From: Chelydra serpentina
Taxonomy: Eukaryota; Chordata; Testudines; Chelydridae
Assembly (NCBI GenBank): GCA_037349315.1
Contig: JBAIAC010000001.1
Location: 37,882,001 to 37,946,000 of the forward strand
Direction of reading: 5' to 3'
Length of the DNA: 64,000 nucleotides
A program made the translations under genes and the position numbers. Below, in pieces: positions 57,881-64,000 of the stretch. Under the pieces are notes generated by a model. The model worked only from the letters and a program-made list of their open reading frames with translations, searched no databases and was not told where the DNA came from. Each line of letters opens with the position of its first letter. Positions within the stretch are counted from its first letter, which is position 1.

Positions 57881-59968
57881 CTGTTATTGATGGAGCAATA
57901 GGTGACTGCACTGCACCAGAAGATCTGGTTCCGTGTTTTCATCACCACTATTCGGAGACTACTCCATATATTTATAGTCCTCACTGGTAGGATTTTTTCC
58001 TGAGCTCTATTTCCTTGGTCCATGCTACACATTTCCTCTTTCTTCTTCGTATTTATACCTTTCAAATACATGTACATGTTTGTCATATTTTTCTTTAGTG
58101 GTAATTTGGCCAAGCTATATATATTTTGCTTTTTTTAAATCTCCTTTCATAACACAGTCCCCTTCAGCCCCTTAATCACTTTTGCTGTTCTCTAGGCAGG
58201 GGAAGATAATTGGATGCAGGCTCTGAACAAGTAGATTTTTACATGGTTAAACAAAGATAAGCTTTCTGGAATATATCTTGTACAATAAATAATTTTTGGA
58301 AAATAGTTTTATAACTTAAGTGGCAGGTTTTGAGTTAAGCTCTCTCTTCCCTGGCTAAAAACAAAAAACAAAACAAAACCAAGAACACATTCCTAGAATT
58401 CATAAATGTTATTTATTGTAGGACTTTTAAAAACATTTTCATAAATGGTCAACTGATGACAGAAAAATTTAGATTCTACACTCTAACTTGCGTGTACTTT
58501 AGCAATCTTATCTACAAATGATTAGAAGGTTTATAGGATAGGAAAATGAGGAATTTTCTCTGGGTTTCAGAATAAATCATGTTCAGACCATGTTCTTTGG
58601 TATTCTGAAAGCTAAAATAGAACAAGAATGCATTGCTTAATATGAAATATAAATCTAAATTGGGGCAGATTCATACCATTGGGGCTTTATTCTGATTTTT
58701 AGTGATTGCAAAGCATCTCTATAGATAACTGACTTGGTGTGTGCTCTACCCAGCATTCAACACTTTAAGTACTGGAAGCGTGTATTGGCATAACATCATG
58801 AAGGTGGGATTTGCCAGATGGAGTCTTGAATATACATTACAAATATGAAACGTGGGTCGTCCCCCCAGTTATCGTAAAGAAAGTGTGCAAATATAAAGGA
58901 AAAACGTCTGTGCTGTCTCATAAATAGGGGGGAATTCAGAACAAAATAAAACAATGGGACAGATTCTAATCTTGGAAACATGGGTGTAAATCTGGAACAA
59001 GTCCCCAGTGTTGCTTTCTCTATTGCTGTTTCTATACTTCTGGAAAAAAATAAACAGTGAACGTTGTGCATTCCCTACAAGTGAAACACTGGGATGGAAG
59101 CCCATGAAAGCTGTGACACTGGCCACATCTTTTTATGAAGGAAGTTTTAAAAGGTTAACAAATCCTTGCTATGTAAATATCAGAGGCATTACAATAATCA
59201 TTACAACAGTGAGCTTTTGTTTAGAGAAACATTATATGGTAATACAATCATCCAATCTCTCTATTTAACAGTGTTCCCATGTTAGAGAGTGAGCATCTTT
59301 ACTCTAACCATGGCATGTCATTTCCAGTTATTTTATTAAATTGACTGAAATATCTGATTACACGCATATAACAAACTAGGTATGCACAAGACTATCATTA
59401 GAAAGAGCCAGCAGGATAATTAGAACCAAAATATTTTCACAAAGAAACAGAATTAAACTCAATTCCTGCCTCCTCCAGTCACAGGGAAATGGGACTATTA
59501 CAGTAATAGATATCACTTTGTACATGGACAATTAAGGGTCTGACTAATACTGATGCCAACAGAAGTTGGATCAGGACCTAGAAAAGGGGCACAGTATGCT
59601 CCTGCTATACTATGTCCTACAAGCTGTAGCATATGTGCAAGAGCTGGGATGCCTCGCCACACACAAGATAATAGATCATCCCTGTGGATTTATCTGGGTG
59701 GCTAGCAGATACACTGTCCTACTGCTTGTGAGAGCTTGGATGCAACATGATGCTACTGCATGGGAGAAGAGAGTGTGGGGAAGTCTTTACATGTTCTTCC
59801 CCCCATTACTACAAGCATACAGCATAAGGTAGGATTTTTCCCTCCATACTTCCAAATAAAATAATTGGAGCACATTTCTTAACTAAGAACAGGTACCCAC
59901 TGGCAGATAGAGAATTTGTGTGGCAGTTAATACAGCTATAAATGAAATATTTTTAGGGCCAGAGCCTA
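57881..59968. other. Unclassified, no gene recognised
   Basis: AT-rich. Weak traces of the palindrome family occur (for example 58925-58995, 'gggacagattctaatcttgg...ggtgtaaatctgg'). Confidence 0.35.
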
Positions 59969-60010
59969 AACAATCAACTAGCACTGAAAGCACCTCAGGG
60001 GCATAACGTT
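59969..60010 (+). repeat. 42-bp exact direct repeat, copy A
   Basis: From aacaatcaactagcac to ggggcataacgtt. An identical 42-bp copy lies at 60595-60636, 626 bp downstream, with unrelated flanks. Confidence 0.97.
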
Positions 60011-60594
60011 CCCTTAAAGCCAATGGCAAAATTTCCACTATATGCATGGAAGCAGGGTCTGGCCCAATGAGTTTAGTAAAATCGTAAGTATCAAAATGTT
60101 AAAAAGCAAAAACTAAAGCAAGGCCATCTTAAAACTCCACAACTTTATTTCAGATTAATTGAAACAAGATTTTAGTGAGACCGAGTTTATATGTACAATT
60201 TTGTTTGCAATGCAGACTGGTAGCAAAGATGTTTTGGGGAGTCCAGCCAATAATGTAATATAAGATCTTAAAAATAATGAAGGAAAAGATCAGTTCTGGC
60301 AGCATGTGTATGCAGAAAGAGAGAGCACAAGATGACTGTATTTTTGTTTGAATAATGGGGGGAAGATAAATATCCAGGCAAACCAATATAAGTATCAAAA
60401 GTCACTTTTCAGTCCGAAAGAGGTACCTTTTAAAGAAAAACACTGCATTTTTGACAACCACCCTCAAATACCACAGAGTCAAATGATCATGAAGCTAAAG
60501 TTCTCCTAGAACTAATATGAATGGCCTCAGTCTTTGCCAAATTCCACTTGCTGCTTCAGAATACTGCTGGTTATCCAACTGTGGGTTTCTCAGC

Positions 60595-60636
60595 AACAAT
60601 CAACTAGCACTGAAAGCACCTCAGGGGCATAACGTT
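60595..60636 (+). repeat. 42-bp exact direct repeat, copy B
   Basis: Identical to 59969-60010. The DNA between the copies shows no transposon ends or coding frame that I recognise. Confidence 0.97.
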
Positions 60637-62300
60637 TCAAATAAAAAGCGGAGTATTTTTGGCATTCCTGTGGCATTCCTTGCATCGTGAAAGCAAATCT
60701 ATGTCAGAGAGGTAGCAGACTGATCAAAAACAATGTTGGGGAGATAATGAATAGAAAATGGATACCCGATAAAAGATAACTAAGCCAGAATCTGGCTGTA
60801 CCTCCGCAAAAAAGAACTTGAATCACATCAACACACTATCACTTACTTAAATGTAGAGAGAGTCCAGCTGACCCAAGTCTTATGTTCTAGTCTTCAGTGC
60901 ACAAAATGTCTGAATACCCACAGAATAAGTTTACAAGGTTAAGTGCCTGTAGCAGGACTTCTTTGTGGTGATTCTTTCTATAACGGCTGCAGTCATTTTT
61001 GGGGGGGATTTCAGAGCGTAGCACTAGCTAACTGTTCATCTATCCCAAGAAGATAGGGTTCTGTGAGGCTCCATTCTACCACCACCCCTGTTCAATGTAT
61101 ATCATTACAGTTATGTATTGTTTGTGGAATGCCAACAGTGATTTTAGTGCTGAGCAGAGCACTAAATAGACTACAAGCTGGCTCCTGATGATAAGGGAAG
61201 AACCCTGTCTCCTTACTACTGGGAGAGGCTGGTATGATGTTCCTCATTCTACTGGGTGCTTCTCACTGGTGGAGCAGAAACAGATCCTTTTCAAGATTTG
61301 TTGTAGTGATGCCATCTGTCAGTGGATGGCCATTGAATGCAACAGAGAAGTGAGCTTTTAAGCTCTCATTTAGACTCCAAGTGTTGGCTGTTTCCATTTC
61401 CCCAGTGAAGGAGTGTCCTCTACTTTGTCTGCTGCTTTGGAGGAAGGAGGGAAAAAATGCTGCAAGGAGTCTGTGGAGTTTAGCCACACTGTGAGCTAGC
61501 TGCACTTTCCAGCTGGCTGGACAATATTTGTTACAAATAAAAATTCTGTTTGAAAAATGAAAATAAAATTGTGAAAAATATTTTCCATTGTCCAGCTCTA
61601 TCATTAATTCACACTTGCCTTTATGTGCACCGCTACCTTAAAAGGAATGTTTACTACATATGCTTAGTCCAGCATTTTCAGAGTCCCTATTTAGCTCTTT
61701 AACACTATTCTTTTCCCCCATCCCCTACATGTAGCAAATCATGCACTCTTCTTTGAGGACCATGTTCATGCTGACTTCTCCTGTCTGTCCACCTCCTACT
61801 CCTGCCCCTTAATTACTCCTATACAAGCACTGTAAGGGCTCAGTTGCATAGGGAATACAACTCTATGGTATGCCCCTGAGACTAGATGGAACGTGCACAT
61901 ATACTGAAGCGTGCAGTCATGCTCATAGTATACAATGATTTGACATACATTTTCTACTACACAGGATCAGATGTAATTTTCAATGCTCACAATTTTGTTA
62001 ATTAGTTTTTCAAACTAAGCAAAGGTGCTATTCCTTCATGAGGACTATGTTTAGTATGGAAAAAACATCTTGAATTAAAAGATGTCTGAAAGGATTTTGC
62101 TCCAATTTTCTCCCCTCCTGGTGTATATATGTATGAAATATTTATATTCAGACAGAGGCCAAGTATAACTGGAGAAGCCAAGGATCCACTATAATCCGCA
62201 ACGATATAAAGTCCACCTCAGTTTTACATTTAAAACATTACCCTTTCCAAGTCAAATCAATCAAGTCCTTGTTTAGAAAATATCCACCTTTGTTGTTGTT
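60637..62300. other. Unclassified, no gene recognised
   Basis: No recognised exon, RNA gene or repeat boundary. Confidence 0.4.
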
Positions 62301-62304
62301 AAAA

Positions 62305-62640
62305 TGCAGATAGACTTTTAAATTTGGGAATGGTATCCCACCATTTTCTTTGCTCTAATTTGATTTTTGGCTTTTTTCCTTTCGATAGGAATTTTACAAA
62401 ATGCTCATTCAGCACATCTCTATCTTTAGAGTTGAAGAGGAAGGGAACCATCTGTAGAACATAAAATATCCTTGGCATGACTGTGATCATAATGACAGCT
62501 GCCCTCCCCATCCACGAGAGGGGGAGTTTGTTCCACTGCCTGTAATCTTCTTTCCAATTATTTTGAAGTTAGCATGCTTCATATCAGTAATATTTGGGGT
62601 TATTTTAATACCTAGACAATCAAATCCAGGCTTTGCTCAC
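62305..62640 (-). mobile_element. L1-like LINE fragment, C-terminal RT region
   Basis: The minus strand (62560-62330) reads RQWNKLPLSWMGRAAVIMI then VMPRIFYVLQMVPF and KFLSKGKKPKIKLE. This follows L1/Tx1 ORF2 downstream of the RT core (WN.LPLS..GRI..IKM...PR.LYLFQ..P..., FIW.GKKPRIK). Only about 110 residues remain; both ends are missing. L1 is rarer than CR1 in turtles but present. Confidence 0.75.
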
Positions 62641-62934
62641 TGAAGGGGCAATTTTTTGGTATACTTGTTAGTTTGATGGGGGGGGGGGGGGGAATGTATT
62701 GAATCTAGAAAGGATGAATAATAATAAAAGATGTTTTATGTAATTTTTTTTGTTGTAAGTTGTTACTAAGTAATCCCATTGGCTTTTGGTGAGCAGGTTT
62801 GACTCTATATTGTTGAACCGATTTATAATTAATACAGTCACCTTCGATTTAGAATATTGTTTCTTTCAATGGTCCTTTAATAGTTGTGTTAATGGATTAT
62901 TTTAAAGTATTTTTGTAGTTATCTTACTTTATTA

Positions 62935-63110
62935 GCTAGAAGCCCCAACCATGGGCCAGGACCTCATTGTGCCAGCTGCTGGACCAACACAGGACAAAAA
63001 AATGGTCCCGGCCTCAAAGAGCTTACAATCTAAATGTAAGACAAGAGATAACGGATGGAGACAGACAGACGGGAGTACAAGGAAACAATGAGATAATATT
63101 GGTCACAATT
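62935..63110 (-). mobile_element. MIR-like SINE tail region (reverse)
   Basis: 'ctagaagccccaaccatgggccaggacctcattgtgcc' is the reverse of the reptile MIR-type tail (compare 36829-36860), followed by 'cctcaaagagcttacaatctaa', a common neighbour of that tail. Confidence 0.65.
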
Positions 63111-63504
63111 ATAAGTAGTGGTCTCATCATATCAGCAGCCTAATTGGTTTCCCAACTACTTAGGTCTAAATCTTGTGATCCCCTACATTATAAATAGCCT
63201 ACAATGAGTTTGACATACTTTGCTACAGTTGGGGAAAAAATGGGTTACATGTAAACAAAATACTACCATCTGAAAATGCGGTTCTGTGAATGAATAGTAA
63301 ACAACTCCATTAACATTTAAGAGTGTTGAGATGAAGGTGGTATTCTTCCTTGCATAGCTGCTTCAGGAAATGCCTACTCAACTAAACTGATCTAAACATG
63401 ATAAGATTTCTTGTAAAAGAAGTTCACACCTTTCTGAAGCTACAATTTATCATCGATTAAACATCATGCTAAGAACCTTTGGAACTGACTGGCCTACTTC
63501 GGAT

Positions 63505-63588
63505 TTTACACTTAATGCCTGACCAAATTCACATTAAAAATCAATGGCAAGACTGCCACAGACTTCAGTAAGCATTGGGTCAGGCCTC
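63505..63588. repeat. Palindromic MITE
   Basis: The arms 'aatgcctgaccaaattcacatt' and 'cagtaagcattgggtcaggcct' lie around a worn 'aatcaatggcaagactgcc' centre. Confidence 0.6.
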
Positions 63589-63639
63589 TGTATAGCACTT
63601 TGCAAACACTAGACCCACTACTGCTCCCATTTAAGTCAA

Positions 63640-63805
63640 TGGAAAAATTCTCATTTTAACTAAATAATGTTAAATACGTAAATATCATTAACTCCATCTT
63701 GCAGCTGGGGAAGCTGAAGTCCTGGAAAGCTAAGTGATGTTCTCTGGGTTACAAAGCAAGTCAGTGTCAGAACCATGATTAGGCAGATGTCTAGAATTAG
63801 TTATA
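63640..63805 (-). mobile_element. MIR-like core SINE (degenerate)
   Basis: 'ctccatcttgcagctggggaagctgaagtcctgg...taagtgatgttctctgggttacaaagcaagtcagtgtcagaacc' is the reverse MIR core (cattttacagatgaggaaactgaggc ... gtgacttgcccaaggtcac...) with decay. Confidence 0.7.
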
Positions 63806-64000
63806 AATAATCTACAGGAACTCAGCGCTCCTGCCCCTGAAAGGCAATTGTAACTCTGTTTCCTCATAGGTAAAAATGAAGGTAACATAGCAAGTTTGAT
63901 GTACCTTATGTGTCTCTGGTTTAATGTAAAGCTGCCCATTGATTTTGGCACTCATTTATTGATTTAGGAAGGGGTCTCAAAAGACAATTCCCACAAAATA

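Overview
This window looks like vertebrate nuclear DNA, most likely from a turtle (Testudines, probably a cryptodire). The evidence is its repeat content: a tRNA-headed SINE with a CR1-type 3' tail (3551-3727), several 5'-truncated CR1 LINEs, an RTE-clade LINE, MIR-like core SINEs, a Penelope-like 3' end, LTRs with perfect 5-bp target duplications, and many hAT and PIF/Harbinger MITEs. I recognise no cellular protein-coding exon, rRNA or tRNA gene. The ORFs seen are either retroelement or transposase relics, or chance frames in GC-rich repeats. The window reads as a gene desert or a very large intron.

Layout. 0-8 kb: a worn CR1, a 126-bp MITE, a tRNA-derived SINE with 10-bp TSDs, and palindromic MITEs. 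8-17 kb: mostly unclassified AT-rich DNA with a perfect 17-bp hairpin, Harbinger MITEs and an undetermined stretch of possible old coding relic (10.1-10.8 kb). 17.5-19 kb: a Harbinger element with a Myb/SANT relic, split by a 609-bp hAT MITE with a perfect TSD. 20.6-21.1 kb: a MITE inside a MITE. 21.2-24.8 kb: a nearly full-length RTE LINE (minus) holding two MITEs. 26.58-26.82 kb: a 228-bp retroposon with a 7SL RNA-like head, a middle matching the 5' region of that RTE LINE and a tail matching its 3' end, bracketed by an 8-bp TSD. 27.5-28.4 kb: a hAT inside a palindrome. 30.8-35 kb: two LINEs of opposite strand; the CR1 carries a solo LTR, which itself carries a Penelope end. 35.5-36.9 kb: LTR-like DNA, a Harbinger MITE and a MIR-like SINE. 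43.2-44.3 kb: a GC-rich hAT with a minisatellite and a CCAAT palindrome. 45.9-51.1 kb: a Harbinger element with a recognisable DDE transposase, split by an 813-bp solo LTR, followed by a second solo LTR that contains a third LTR that contains a MITE. 51.2-52.8 kb: two CR1s head to head. 56.0-57.9 kb: a long inverted-terminus element with a Harbinger MITE. 58-64 kb: mostly unclassified, with a 42-bp exact direct repeat, an L1-like fragment and MIR relics.

No genes act together here; what can be read is an insertion chronology. CR1, RTE and Harbinger bodies are the old substrate. LTRs, hAT MITEs and Penelope landed in them later, and several insertions still have perfect target duplications. 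The most novel-looking object is the 7SL-headed, RTE-tailed retroposon at 26.6-26.8 kb.
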